Assembly: GCF_011769525.1 (NCBI RefSeq)
Contig: NZ_CP050440.1
Span: 4,217,501 to 4,281,500, forward strand
Reading direction: 5' to 3'
DNA: 64,000 nt
Source of the DNA: Tolypothrix sp. PCC 7910
GTDB taxonomy: Bacteria > Cyanobacteriota > Cyanobacteriia > Cyanobacteriales > Nostocaceae
The translations under genes were made by a program, and so were the position numbers. The stretch's first letter is position 1, and the number at the start of each line of letters is the position of its first letter. This document shows, piece after piece, positions 28,308-37,522 of the stretch. The notes beneath the pieces were generated by a model. That model was not told where the DNA came from. It saw only the letters and a program-made list of their open reading frames with translations, and ran no database searches.

Positions 28308-28772
28308 TTATTGTTTCTTAGGTGGAGCAACTGCGGCTTTAACTACTACTTTTTTGACACCTTTAATTTCTTTTGACAAAGGTTCAATCTTAGCTAACTG
28401 TTGTTGATTATTAACAGTTCCGCCAACAGTCACAGTACCATCTTTTGCTGCTTCAACTGTTAAAGCACCATTGGGGATGTTAGCCTCTAATTTAGAGCGA
28501 ACTTCACTAGCTAAGTCGCCTTCAGCTCTTTGTGCATCGCCGCCAGTGGTGTTATTGCGTTGTTCACGGGCGCGAATATCAGAGTTTAATTGTCTGCGAC
28601 GAGTTTCGCTTTGAGCATCTTGTTGCGCTGCTTCTGTGGCTTTGGCGCTAGGTGCTTGTACAGCTTCGTTAGGATTAGCAGGAGCAGATTCACTAGTTTT
28701 AGCACCATTATCACAAGCAACAGCGCCAAACATTAGAAGACTGCCAATTAAGAACGGTGTTAGCTTTTTCAT
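28308..28772 (-). CDS. BON-domain lipoprotein
   Basis: 154 residues. MKKLTPFLIGSLLMFGAVAC is a lipoprotein signal with lipobox GAVAC (Cys20), so the mature protein should be lipid-anchored facing the periplasm or lumen. A Ala/Pro/Gln/Arg-rich linker (25-85) leads to one BON domain (about 88-148: EVRSKLEANI, VEAAKDGTVTVGGTV, GVKKVVVKA). BON domains bind phospholipid surfaces, and such proteins are often osmotically induced. It stands between the CAAD gene and the triple YflT protein on the same strand (142-bp gap upstream). Confidence 0.9.
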   Translation of the reverse strand: MKKLTPFLIGSLLMFGAVACDNGAKTSESAPANPNEAVQAPSAKATEAAQQDAQSETRRRQLNSDIRAREQRNNTTGGDAQRAEGDLASEVRSKLEANIPNGALTVEAAKDGTVTVGGTVNNQQQLAKIEPLSKEIKGVKKVVVKAAVAPPKKQ

Positions 28773-28914
28773 TTGTTTACTCTTGGTATCAAAAAGGTAA
28801 ATTGTGCTGATGTGTGGGAGGGAAGGGGCAGGGGAAAGGTGAAGGGGTAAAGGGGGAATGGCATTCCTTTTACCTATTCCCCTTTAACCCTTTTCCCTTT
28901 CATAGGAGGTTCAA

Positions 28915-30810
28915 TTATGGGGTTTCGTCACGACGATCAATGATCACTACAGCAGGTTCGTCTGTAGCACCATGACTTACATAGTTGGGGTGAGTATGAT
29001 CAACGACTGTTCTATCGTGGTGGTGATGAGTTCTATCTATGTCGGTAGTGTCGTATACTGCCCATTCTTCAATACCTCTGCGGCGAAGAATATTTTCAGC
29101 TTGATGGATTTCCGATTCTGTACCATCAACCATGACTATATAATCGCCTTTGTTGAAGCGATCGCTATAAACTCGGGCGCGGTTTTCGGGAATTCCCAAG
29201 CCAACTAAGCCACCTGTAATTCCACCTGCAGCTGCACCAATTGCGCCACCTGTGACTGTTGTAGCTAAGGCTGTGGCTGCTGCACCACCTGCAATTACGG
29301 GGCCAACTCCAGGAATGGCTAATGCACCCAAACCGACTAATAAGCCACCCAAACCACCTAAGGCTGCGCCTGTAGCTGCACCTGCTTTGGCACCTTCATC
29401 GGCTTTATTACCAGTGCCAACATTTCTATCTACACCAGTATTTACACCAGTGTTTACACCCGCAATGCGATCGCCATCGTTGTGTTTAGCAATGATCGAG
29501 ACTCGGCTCATGGGGAAGCCTGCATCACGTAATTCTGTGAGTGCGGCTTCTGCATCGCGGCGGTGAGCAAATACACCTATCGCCCGTTTATTGGTGCGAA
29601 CATCGCCAGATGGTCTGACATCGCCAACTGGTCTGTCGTGGTGGTGATGAGTTCTATCTATATCAGTAGCGTCGTATACTGCCCATTCTTCAATACCTCT
29701 GCGGCGAAGAATATTCTCAGCTTGATGGATTTCCGATTCTGTACCATCAACGATCACGAGATAATCGCCTTTATTGAAGCGATCGTTGTAAACTCGGGCA
29801 CGGTTTTCGGGAATTCCCAAACCAACCAAGCCACCTGTAATTCCACCTGCGGCTGCACCAATTGCACCACCTGTGACTGCTGTAGCTAAAGCTGTAGCTG
29901 CTGCACCACCTGCAATTACGGGGCCGACTCCAGGAATGGCTAATGCACCCAGACCTACTAATAGACCACCCAAACCGCCTAAGGCTGCACCTGTAGCTGC
30001 ACCCGCTTTAGCACCTTCATCGGCTTTATTACCAGTGCCAACATTTCTATCTGCACTAGTATTCACACCTGCAATGCGATCGCCATCGTTGTTTTTAGCA
30101 ATGATCGAGACTCGGCTCATAGGGAAACCTGCATCACGTAATTCTGTGAGTGCAGCTTCTGCATCGCGGCGATGAGCAAATACACCAATCGCCCGTCTGT
30201 TAGCGCGAACATCTCCATGAGTACCGACAGAACCAACAGGCGCAACGCGATCGCTAGTTACATTTTCGCTAGTGGGGCGATCGTAAACATTGAACTCGTC
30301 AATATTCCAGCGTCGGAGAATGGGTTCAACTCTAGCAATTTCTTCTTCTGTACCATCAAAAATTACTAGATAGCCACCACGTTCTACGCGTTCGTTATAC
30401 ATTCTGGCGCGTTCTTCGGGAATTCCTAAGCCAATTAATCCCCCAAGTAAACTACCTGCGGCTGCACCAATTGCACCACCTGCAACGGTTGTAGCTAAAG
30501 CTGTGGCGGCTGCACCAGCAAGCATAATGGGGCCAATTCCAGGGATGGCTAGAGTACCAAGACCTACCAATAAGCCAGTCAAACCACCTAAAGCACCACC
30601 AGAAAGTGCACCAACTTTTGCACCGTCATCAGATTTATCGCCGACTTTTTCTGTAACTGGAGTTCCAGCAATATCACCATGATGGTCGCCATCTCTGGCG
30701 ATGACAGAAACTCTATCCATTGCTATGCCAGAATTGCTCAATTCCCGCAGTGCTTGTTCAGTATCATGACGATTATGAAATACACCTATAGCTCGTCTAA
30801 CTACAGCCAT
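28915..30810 (-). CDS. Triple-repeat YflT-type stress protein with glycine zippers
   Basis: 631 residues; GGGAG lies just before ATG 30810. Three tandem copies of one ~175-residue unit (about 5-178, 205-380, 408-592). Each unit has a general-stress YflT-like alpha/beta part (RAIGVF...RDAEAALTEL...MSRVSIIAK), then a Gly/Ala-rich hydrophobic zipper (GAALGGLGGLLVGLGALAIPG...GGAIGAAAGG) that could enter or span a membrane, then GDYLVIVDGTESEI...RRRGIEEWAVYD. Units 2 and 3 are nearly identical and share an HHHHDR linker, while unit 1 has diverged. Single-unit relatives are usual, so this is a multiplied form. Function unknown; stress role inferred from family and neighbours. Confidence 0.88.
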   Translation of the reverse strand: MAVVRRAIGVFHNRHDTEQALRELSNSGIAMDRVSVIARDGDHHGDIAGTPVTEKVGDKSDDGAKVGALSGGALGGLTGLLVGLGTLAIPGIGPIMLAGAAATALATTVAGGAIGAAAGSLLGGLIGLGIPEERARMYNERVERGGYLVIFDGTEEEIARVEPILRRWNIDEFNVYDRPTSENVTSDRVAPVGSVGTHGDVRANRRAIGVFAHRRDAEAALTELRDAGFPMSRVSIIAKNNDGDRIAGVNTSADRNVGTGNKADEGAKAGAATGAALGGLGGLLVGLGALAIPGVGPVIAGGAAATALATAVTGGAIGAAAGGITGGLVGLGIPENRARVYNDRFNKGDYLVIVDGTESEIHQAENILRRRGIEEWAVYDATDIDRTHHHHDRPVGDVRPSGDVRTNKRAIGVFAHRRDAEAALTELRDAGFPMSRVSIIAKHNDGDRIAGVNTGVNTGVDRNVGTGNKADEGAKAGAATGAALGGLGGLLVGLGALAIPGVGPVIAGGAAATALATTVTGGAIGAAAGGITGGLVGLGIPENRARVYSDRFNKGDYIVMVDGTESEIHQAENILRRRGIEEWAVYDTTDIDRTHHHHDRTVVDHTHPNYVSHGATDEPAVVIIDRRDETP

Positions 30811-31474
30811 TGTTTTCTCCCAATAAGAAAATTACTTAAACAACAAAATTATTAAGCTTCAGCTAAGACTATTTAGGCTTTTTTAAAATTGCTTTTCATC
30901 AATCATTTGGGAGAAATTATTCCTCTATCATTAGATATAGATTTTTCAAATAAGCAAAATTTATCTCTGATATATTGCTTTCTATGCAAGGATTTTCGCA
31001 TTCAATTTTATGTACATTGCCGCATATTTTGCCATAGCAATTTATTTTGATTGCTGCTTCAATATGACACATTGGTGTTTTATTATATAAATTCTAATAA
31101 TTTTATTTTTATGTAAATGAAATAAAAATTCACATAAAAAAATGCTTTTAATGGTAAGCATTCACTAAACTATTTCCGGCATGAAAATTTAATGTTATAT
31201 ATACTTATTCAATGGGAGATACCACTTTTGACCCATAGATTTATTACTTAGGAAAGTGTATGCCTGCATAACTACTATTTACACTGATAACTAAGCCATT
31301 TCTTCTAACAGCGATTTAATAATTGGTAAACTGCAGGTTAGGCATTATCTATAAAGTAAGTTAAGAAAGAAATATTACACAATTGCCTACCTGACAAAAG
31401 TGTTAATTGTTAATAAATGAATCGATGTTTTAAAGAAATGGCATTGAACCATCGAACGTAAGAGAGAAAATACT
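30811..31474. other. 664-bp AT-rich divergent intergenic region
   Basis: Separates two divergent repeat-protein genes (the triple YflT protein and the 1049-residue membrane protein). It is strongly AT-rich, with several A/T tracts around 31080-31150. It contains none of the palindromic repeats common elsewhere in the window. Promoters for both genes are expected; I see no distinctive motif. Confidence 0.45.
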
Positions 31475-34400
31475 ATGTTTCAAAGTTTTGAAACTATGTT
31501 GAGATGGGGTTGGCTACCTTTAGGCATCACAAGCACAGATAGCATACCAGAAGTTATCAGTCCAGAAAGAGTGTCACTTGTCTTTTCCAGCCCTAAATTT
31601 TTAGTGGCTTTTTTGGCTGGTACTTTGATGGCTTTAGCCTTTCAATTATTGCTCACAAATTTTTCTGTAGCTGTTGGTATTTCATCTTGGGATAATGATG
31701 GAGATGATGACGATAGCTCAAGTAGTTTAGGTCATTCAATTCGTAAAGTAGAAGCGAAAGTAGGTTTGTGGGCATTAGTTTCTGCTAGTATCGCCTTATT
31801 TATTGCTTGTTTTCTAGCAGTAAAACTGAGTTTAATTCAAAGTGCTCTTTTCGGAGCCATAATTGGTGTAGTGATTTGGTCTACCTTTTTCTCATTGGTA
31901 GTTTGGTTTGGCTCATCAGCAATCGGTTCTTTAATTGGTTCTCTCGCCTCCACTTTTACTACTGGTTTGCAAACCTTAACTGGTACAGCAACTGCGGGTA
32001 TTGGTGCAAGTATGGCGCAAAGACAAATGGTTTCCACTGCTGAGGAAATCACTGCTGCGGTGCGGCGAGAATTAACTTCCGGTTTTGACCCTGATAGTAT
32101 TAGGAATACACTGCAAAGTTCCTTAAGTTCTCTGCAAATACCAAACCTCGATTTAAAAGATATTCGCTCGCAATTTGATAAAATCCTCAGCGATGTTGAT
32201 TTTGGCAGCATCGCTGATAGTGATGTATTACGCAATGTCAATCGGCAAACATTTGTGGATTTAATTAGCAGTCACACAAAGTTATCTGCTGACGATATCA
32301 ATAAAATTGCTGACCAATTGCAAGCTGCTTGGACACAAGCATCATCGCGGAAAAACCCCACAGAACAAGTAATTAATTTGCTGAAATCCGCAACGCCTGA
32401 AGAATTAAATTCCGAAAAACTAGGTGAAAGGCTGCAGGAATTAGTAACAGTTGGGGGAAATGGAAATGGCAATGGAAGCAATGGTGTATTGAAGCAAGCG
32501 GCTCAATATGGCGTAGGTGCTGCTATCCCCGCAGTGTTGGATCGAGTAGATTTCTCTAATGTAGATATCGGCAAAATTACCAATCAGTTACAAAAACTGA
32601 AAGACAAAGTTCAAGATATAGACGTTGAGAAAATTACCCACGAACTGCAAAGTTTTACCGATAAAACTACCGAACAAATAACTGATAAATTGCCTGCATC
32701 CAGCCGCAATAATATTAAAGCGGATGTGGAAGATTACATTTCCAATTCTTTCCCTTGGCATTTTAATCGCCTGACTATCAAAGATGAATTTCAAGAACTT
32801 ATCTACGATCCACAAGCCGATCCAGCAACGACAAGCCGAGAGTTGGCAGAAATCAATGAAAACTATATTACCAGCTTGCTAAGTCGGCGAGATGATCTGA
32901 GCGAAGCTAGAATCAAAGAAATTTCTCAGCAGTTAGAAAGCATTCGCCAAGAAGTTTTAGCCACTGTCCAACAGTCAAGCGCAAAAGATAAATGGCAAGA
33001 TGTACGTAATCAGTTGGAAAATTATCTGCGTTCAACAGGGAAAGAAGAACTCAAGCCAGAAAATATTGAGCGGAATTTCACAGAGATACTCGAAGATCCA
33101 CAAACTGGATTTGCAGAATTAAGCGATCGCTTCTCTAAATTTGACCGCGATACTTTTGTACAATTGCTCCAGCAACGTCAAGATATTGACGATGAGCAAA
33201 TCAATAATATTATTGGTCAACTGGAAACCACTCGCGATTCTATTTTGAATAGTGCGAGAGAATTGCAAGACCAAGCACAAGCAAAAACTGCGGAACTACG
33301 TCAACGAGTAGAAGACTACCTGCGGAATACTAATCAGGAAGAACTGAATCCTGAAGGTATCAAGCGCGATTTTAGAACTTTAATCGAAGACCCACAAGCG
33401 GGATTTGCTGCTTTAAGAGAACGCCTTTCGCAATTTGACAGAGATACATTTGTGCAACTGCTGTCTCAGCGTCAAGATTTGAGCGAAGACCAAGTTAATC
33501 AAATTATCGATCAGCTAGAAGGTGTCAGAGATAATATCTTGCAAGCACCCCAAGCAGTTGCAGATAAAGCCAAAGAACAATACGAACAAACTAGCGCCAA
33601 AATAGCCGAATATCTCCGCAATACCAATCTGGAAGAACTCAACCCTGAAGGTATTAGAAGAGATTTAGAAACTTTACTTTCAGATCCACAACAAGGTGCA
33701 GTGGCTTTACGCGATCGCTTATCGCACTTTGACCGTGATACCCTGGTACAACTCCTGAGTCAACGGGAAGGCTTAAGCGAAGAACAAATTAATCGCACTA
33801 TCGACCAATTCCAAGAAGCGATTAATAGTATAGTCAAAGCACCACGACGCTTGGTCAACCGCACCAGCCAACGGGTAATAGATTTTGAAAAGACTCTGGA
33901 AAACTACCTGCGTCACACCAACAAAGAAGAACTCAACCCCGATAGTATCAAGCGCGATTTGCAATTACTTTTGCAAGATCCAAGATTGGGAATTGGGAAT
34001 TTAGCTGAACGCCTATCCAGATTCGACCGTTCGACAATTGTCGCGTTGCTATCTCAACGAGAAGATATCTCGGAAGACGAAGCTAACCGGATTGTCGATC
34101 AAATTTTGTCGATTAGCGAATCTCTAGGCAAACAATATCAGCAGATTCAGCAACGAGTACAATCAGTTATCGATGGAGTTTTTGGCAGAATCCGCAACTA
34201 TCTCAACTCCTTGGATCGTCCCGAACTTAACTACGAAAGCATTCAACAAGACTTTGCCAAAGTCTTTGACGATCCGCAAGCCGGATTTGAAGCCTTACGC
34301 GATCGCCTCAGCCATTTTGATCGTGATACCTTAGTAGCGCTAATCAGTTCGCGTTCCGATATTTCGGAAGAAGACGCTAACCGTGTCATCGACCAAATCG

Positions 34401-34624
34401 AAGCCGCACGGGATAGTGTCTTACATCGAGCCGAACGCATTCAAGAAGAAACCCAAAAACGCATCAAAGCCATTCAGCACCAAGCTAAAAAGCAAGTTGA
34501 AGAAACCAAAAAAACCGTCGCCAGTGCAGCTTGGTGGCTATTTGGTACAGCCTTTACTTCCTTAGTTGCAAGTGCGATCGCTGGAGTTATCGCCGCCACA
34601 GGTGGTTTCAACTTCATCGGTTAA
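31475..34624 (+). CDS. Large membrane protein with six ~85-105-residue helical repeats
   Basis: 1049 residues, ATG after AGAGAGAAAA. The N-terminus (1-190) has three to four membrane segments (about 45-63, 96-120, 122-148, then a Gly/Ser/Thr-rich helix). A charged region follows, then six tandem repeats from about residue 420 to 1000. Their core reads YLRxTxxEELNPExIxRD, then DPQxGFxALRDRLSxFDRDT, LLSQRxDLSE and NxIIDQLExxRDxIL. A degenerate copy lies near 230-280. A final hydrophobic helix (about 1020-1046) closes the protein, so the repeats probably form a long helical rod tethered at both ends. I do not recognise the repeat. It is divergent from the YflT-type gene. Confidence 0.85.
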   Translation: MFQSFETMLRWGWLPLGITSTDSIPEVISPERVSLVFSSPKFLVAFLAGTLMALAFQLLLTNFSVAVGISSWDNDGDDDDSSSSLGHSIRKVEAKVGLWALVSASIALFIACFLAVKLSLIQSALFGAIIGVVIWSTFFSLVVWFGSSAIGSLIGSLASTFTTGLQTLTGTATAGIGASMAQRQMVSTAEEITAAVRRELTSGFDPDSIRNTLQSSLSSLQIPNLDLKDIRSQFDKILSDVDFGSIADSDVLRNVNRQTFVDLISSHTKLSADDINKIADQLQAAWTQASSRKNPTEQVINLLKSATPEELNSEKLGERLQELVTVGGNGNGNGSNGVLKQAAQYGVGAAIPAVLDRVDFSNVDIGKITNQLQKLKDKVQDIDVEKITHELQSFTDKTTEQITDKLPASSRNNIKADVEDYISNSFPWHFNRLTIKDEFQELIYDPQADPATTSRELAEINENYITSLLSRRDDLSEARIKEISQQLESIRQEVLATVQQSSAKDKWQDVRNQLENYLRSTGKEELKPENIERNFTEILEDPQTGFAELSDRFSKFDRDTFVQLLQQRQDIDDEQINNIIGQLETTRDSILNSARELQDQAQAKTAELRQRVEDYLRNTNQEELNPEGIKRDFRTLIEDPQAGFAALRERLSQFDRDTFVQLLSQRQDLSEDQVNQIIDQLEGVRDNILQAPQAVADKAKEQYEQTSAKIAEYLRNTNLEELNPEGIRRDLETLLSDPQQGAVALRDRLSHFDRDTLVQLLSQREGLSEEQINRTIDQFQEAINSIVKAPRRLVNRTSQRVIDFEKTLENYLRHTNKEELNPDSIKRDLQLLLQDPRLGIGNLAERLSRFDRSTIVALLSQREDISEDEANRIVDQILSISESLGKQYQQIQQRVQSVIDGVFGRIRNYLNSLDRPELNYESIQQDFAKVFDDPQAGFEALRDRLSHFDRDTLVALISSRSDISEEDANRVIDQIEAARDSVLHRAERIQEETQKRIKAIQHQAKKQVEETKKTVASAAWWLFGTAFTSLVASAIAGVIAATGGFNFIG

Positions 34625-35061
34625 GGGATGAGAGGGTAAGGGGGAAGGGTAAAGGTTTTATCTGTTTTCCCTTAACCAAATCCTAATCCTCCTATCCAAT
34701 TCATCATCTATATATAATTCAATTCCGTCAGCTATATATAATTCAATTCCGTCAGCCCGATCCGGCGGAACTCATGGAACACAAACTAAGCCTGCTTCAC
34801 CTTGATTTCTGGTTGTAAGCAGGTTTATTTATGCAAACAGACGCGATGAATCGCGTCTCTACAAGAATCAAAATTAATTCTTCCCCAGTCCCCAGTCCCC
34901 AGTACCCAATCCCCAAAATTGCGATCGCAATCACTACGCAATCAGATATATGTCACAGGTAATATCCGCACTTGTCACTTAGCTTGTGTAGAAAATTAAT
35001 CATACTTATACATAAGCTGAAGGTTTCAGCGATCGCCTGGCAGGTGTGGGGAGTAACTATT
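34625..35061. repeat. Intergenic region with 24-bp direct repeat and hairpins
   Basis: Two perfect 24-bp copies of CTATATATAATTCAATTCCG... lie head to tail (34708-34731, 34732-34755). An AGACGCGATGAATCGCGTCT hairpin is at 34843-34862, followed by CCCCAGT heptamers (34883-34915). The last ~50 bp are the leader of the small secreted peptide gene. Frames on either strand here look spurious. Confidence 0.6.
35012..35061 (+). promoter_or_regulatory. Leader block shared with the pentapeptide gene
   Basis: Contains ATAAGCTGAAG (35012), TCAGCG (35026) and GAGTAACTA (35051) before the ATG at 35062. The same three blocks in the same order precede the ATG at 35302. This suggests a duplicated 5' region or a common regulator. 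Confidence 0.45.
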
Positions 35062-35205
35062 ATGTCTGAAAAATTATTATTAGCATTAGGCCTCACGTTG
35101 AGTCTTGTTTTATTTACAAAAATGAGTTGGTCAGCTCCAATCGAGACCACTAGCAGTATTGAGTTAGAGCATCCAGGGTTCACTGTTAGCCAAGTAGCTA
35201 AGTAA
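35062..35205 (+). CDS. Small secreted peptide (47 residues)
   Basis: The ATG at 35062 has GGGGAG 7-12 bases upstream; a longer frame from 34972 starts in non-conserved DNA and is less likely. The product starts MSEKLLLALGLTLSLVLF, a signal peptide with likely cleavage after SWSA. It leaves about 23 residues (PIETTSSIELEHPGFTVSQ...) that are acidic and Cys-free. No family is recognised. It shares its leader with the secreted pentapeptide protein immediately downstream (96-bp gap), which suggests coordinated expression. Moderate confidence because of its size. Confidence 0.55.
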   Translation: MSEKLLLALGLTLSLVLFTKMSWSAPIETTSSIELEHPGFTVSQVAK

Positions 35206-35248
35206 TAGATGATACTACAGATGGCACATGGCTGATATTGCCCATATC

Positions 35249-35301
35249 ATAAGCTGAAGTATAAATATTTCTCAGCGCCAGCTGGGTATTGAGTAACTAA
35301 T
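35249..35301 (+). promoter_or_regulatory. Leader block shared with the small peptide gene
   Basis: ATAAGCTGAAG (35249), TCAGCG (35272) and GAGTAACTA (35291) repeat the arrangement before the upstream peptide gene. Only the spacing between the first two blocks differs (3 versus 12 bases). Confidence 0.45.
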
Positions 35302-36087
35302 ATGGCGGCAGCGATTATGAAAAGCCAAATTCTAGCCACAACGGTATTCTTAACTATAATTAGCTACACAACGAGTGCCCAAGCTGCAAATTCTGAACAT
35401 ATTAGACAATTATTAGCAAGCAAACAATGTCAGAATTGTGACCTAACAAATGCGGGTTTGGTTTTAGCAGATTTATCCGGAGCAAATTTAAGCGGTGCTA
35501 ATCTTGCCGGTGCTAACCTCAGCCGTGCAAACTTAACCGGTGCTGATTTGAGAGGTGCAAACTTAAGTGGTGCTGGTTTATTTGGTGTAAACCTGAGCGG
35601 TGCTAGACTGGCGGGAGCAAATCTAGCAGGTGCAGACTTAAGAAATAGCTATTTAGCCAATGCAGAATTAACCGGAGTCAACCTTAATAGCACTTACCTG
35701 CAAGGTGCCGTTGGGATACCAGCACAAATTGCCACACCAGACGAATTTTATGCTTGGGGTGTAGCAGAAGGACAAAAAGGCAACGTCCGCCAAGCCATTG
35801 ATTATTTTAACCAAGCGATCGCCGCTAAAGCCGACTACGCAGGCGCATACTTAGCTCGTGGTATTGCCCGTTACCAAATATTAGACCGCCAAGGCGCATT
35901 CCAGGATGCCCAAATAGCCGAAAAGCTGTTTACTTCTCAACAAAATAGTTCTGGAATCCAAACATCCCAAGCCTTTATTAAAGAACTACAAACACCGCCA
36001 GATGGTAAAGTCAGCGTCGGTAAACCCAGCTTTTTTGACTTTATTGGCAGCCTTGGCTCAGTTTTACTGCAATTCTTCCCCTTCTAA
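35302..36087 (+). CDS. Secreted pentapeptide-repeat protein with TPR-like C-terminus
   Basis: 261 residues from ATG 35302; an ATG at 35317 would also leave the signal peptide intact. Signal sequence ending in TSAQA. Then LLASKQCQNCDLTNAGL, a common lead-in with a CxxC pair, and about 18 pentapeptide units A(N/D)LxG (about 50-140) forming a right-handed quadrilateral beta-helix. After about 155 a TPR-like helical pair follows (AIDYFNQAIAAKADYAGAYLARGIARY), then a short hydrophobic end. The location is probably periplasm or thylakoid lumen. Function of such proteins in cyanobacteria is mostly unknown. Confidence 0.88.
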   Translation: MAAAIMKSQILATTVFLTIISYTTSAQAANSEHIRQLLASKQCQNCDLTNAGLVLADLSGANLSGANLAGANLSRANLTGADLRGANLSGAGLFGVNLSGARLAGANLAGADLRNSYLANAELTGVNLNSTYLQGAVGIPAQIATPDEFYAWGVAEGQKGNVRQAIDYFNQAIAAKADYAGAYLARGIARYQILDRQGAFQDAQIAEKLFTSQQNSSGIQTSQAFIKELQTPPDGKVSVGKPSFFDFIGSLGSVLLQFFPF

Positions 36088-36706
36088 AGGATATTTGGCT
36101 GGAAGGGTTGACTGTTGACTGCATAAAAAGTTGGCTTGAGTTTGCTATCCAAAGATTTTTAATTACAAAATCTTTCATTTATCTAATACTTGAATAGCAA
36201 ATATTACAGCAAGATTTCATTAATTGGAATCACATTTTTTCTATGGGTGCAGCAATGCTGTGCCCTTTACTCTTTGTTTTAATATATCCAGATAATTATT
36301 GTTAATACCAATTTAAAAAAGAATGCAACAGATTGTAGGGGCAAGGCATTGCCTTGCCCTCTAGAATATATTGATGTGTCACCAACATTATTTGAATTGA
36401 TATAAGCATAAAGTTCAAGTAGGATGCGTTAGCGATAGCGTAACGCATCCTTACCAACGCTAAGGTTTTTCAGAAATCAAATTGGATTTCCATAGCATGA
36501 ATAAACATCAACAACCTCAATTTTAAACAAATTCTCAGCTTCCATTAATTTTATCAATAGCTAAAACCCTTAAATTATAGAAATGTAGGGGAGCCAGTCG
36601 CGTGGGCGGGTTTCCCGACTTGAGCGAACTGGCGTTGTGTTGTCGCGTAGCGCAACGCACCAACGTACCAATTACCAATTACCCATTACCTATTACCAAT
36701 TTTTAT
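36088..36706. repeat. Intergenic region with element B and hairpin repeats
   Basis: Holds element B (36305-36404), a hairpin GGATGCGTTAGCGATAGCGTAACGCATCC (36422-36450), and an inverted-end repeat GCCAGTCGCG...GAACTGGC (36593-36632). A relative of the last is at 51144-51190. TTACCAA heptamers follow directly before the DUF4079 gene. An upstream extension of that gene through these repeats is not credible. Confidence 0.7.
36305..36404 (+). repeat. Element B, intact copy
   Basis: 100 bp, same block order as 26919-27020, with central GGGGCAAGGCATTGCCTTGCCC. Orientation as at 26919. Confidence 0.9.
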
Positions 36707-37414
36707 ATGGAAATAGCCGATTTTCTGAGCCTAATACATCCCGCGATCGCAGTAATTTTTGTCTTCCCTTTAATTGGGAATGTGGTAAATTTTGCTTGGC
36801 AAACACGTCAACGCAGGTTACAAAGTTTAGTGGGAGGTAAAAGCAAAATTCCCCCGCTGGTTGGTTCAGAACATAAAAAGTTAGGTGAGTGCTTAACTAG
36901 TGCGGTTGTTGGCTTAACTTTAATCGGTCTAGCTTATGCAATTGGGAAAGATATCGTCAAACATCAACTGTGGAATACTGCAACTTTTCAATTTATTTTC
37001 ATCATTTTGATGTTTGCGGTAACGATTATCTCTTTAGTTTTACTTTATCAAGCCAAGCAGAGATTATGGCGGGGAGTATTTGCCACTTTAACTGGTGCGG
37101 GGTTAGTGATTCTTGGTTGCCAAGATGGAGTTTATCGCCTGACTAAAGAATGGTATTGGTCACATTATTATATTGGCATTACCGCAGCCTTGCTGATGAT
37201 TTTTTCTTTAGCGATTGTGCAAGATATTTATCAAGATAGATCCCATCGCTGGCGGCTAGTGCATACAATTTTGAATTGCGTAGCTTTATTATTGTTTATT
37301 GGACAAGGCTTAACAGGTACGAGAGATTTACTACAAATTCCCTTAAGTTGGCAAGAACCATACATTTATCAGTGTGATTATGTGAATAAAGTTTGTGGGA
37401 CGATAAAGCCGTAG
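36707..37414 (+). CDS. DUF4079 family membrane protein
   Basis: 235 residues from ATG 36707 (MEIADFLSLIHPAIAV). The frame upstream runs through repeat DNA and is not conserved-looking. About five hydrophobic segments: HPAIAVIFVFPLIGNV, LTSAVVGLTLIGLAYAIG, FQFIFIILMFAVTIISLVLLY, GVFATLTGAGLVILG and YIGITAALLMIFSLAI, plus a last one near 200. DUF4079 proteins are found in cyanobacteria and plastids and resemble b-type cytochrome-like membrane proteins; His10, His59, His77 and His160 are visible candidate ligands. Role unknown. A GTG-started sensor kinase follows 108 bp downstream on the same strand. Confidence 0.82.
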   Translation: MEIADFLSLIHPAIAVIFVFPLIGNVVNFAWQTRQRRLQSLVGGKSKIPPLVGSEHKKLGECLTSAVVGLTLIGLAYAIGKDIVKHQLWNTATFQFIFIILMFAVTIISLVLLYQAKQRLWRGVFATLTGAGLVILGCQDGVYRLTKEWYWSHYYIGITAALLMIFSLAIVQDIYQDRSHRWRLVHTILNCVALLLFIGQGLTGTRDLLQIPLSWQEPYIYQCDYVNKVCGTIKP

Positions 37415-37522
37415 GGGAATGAAATAATGGGGGAATGGGGAAGGGGGAAAGGAGAAGAGAAATATTTAGCTTTAGCCTAGATAAAAGTTGAGTTAAAAAT
37501 GCGGAAATGAGTATTATTAAAA

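Noticed and set aside
36602-36706. N-terminal extension of the DUF4079 protein from a GTG
   Set aside because: The extension encodes the GCCAGTCG hairpin repeat and TTACCAA heptamers, which are found between genes elsewhere.
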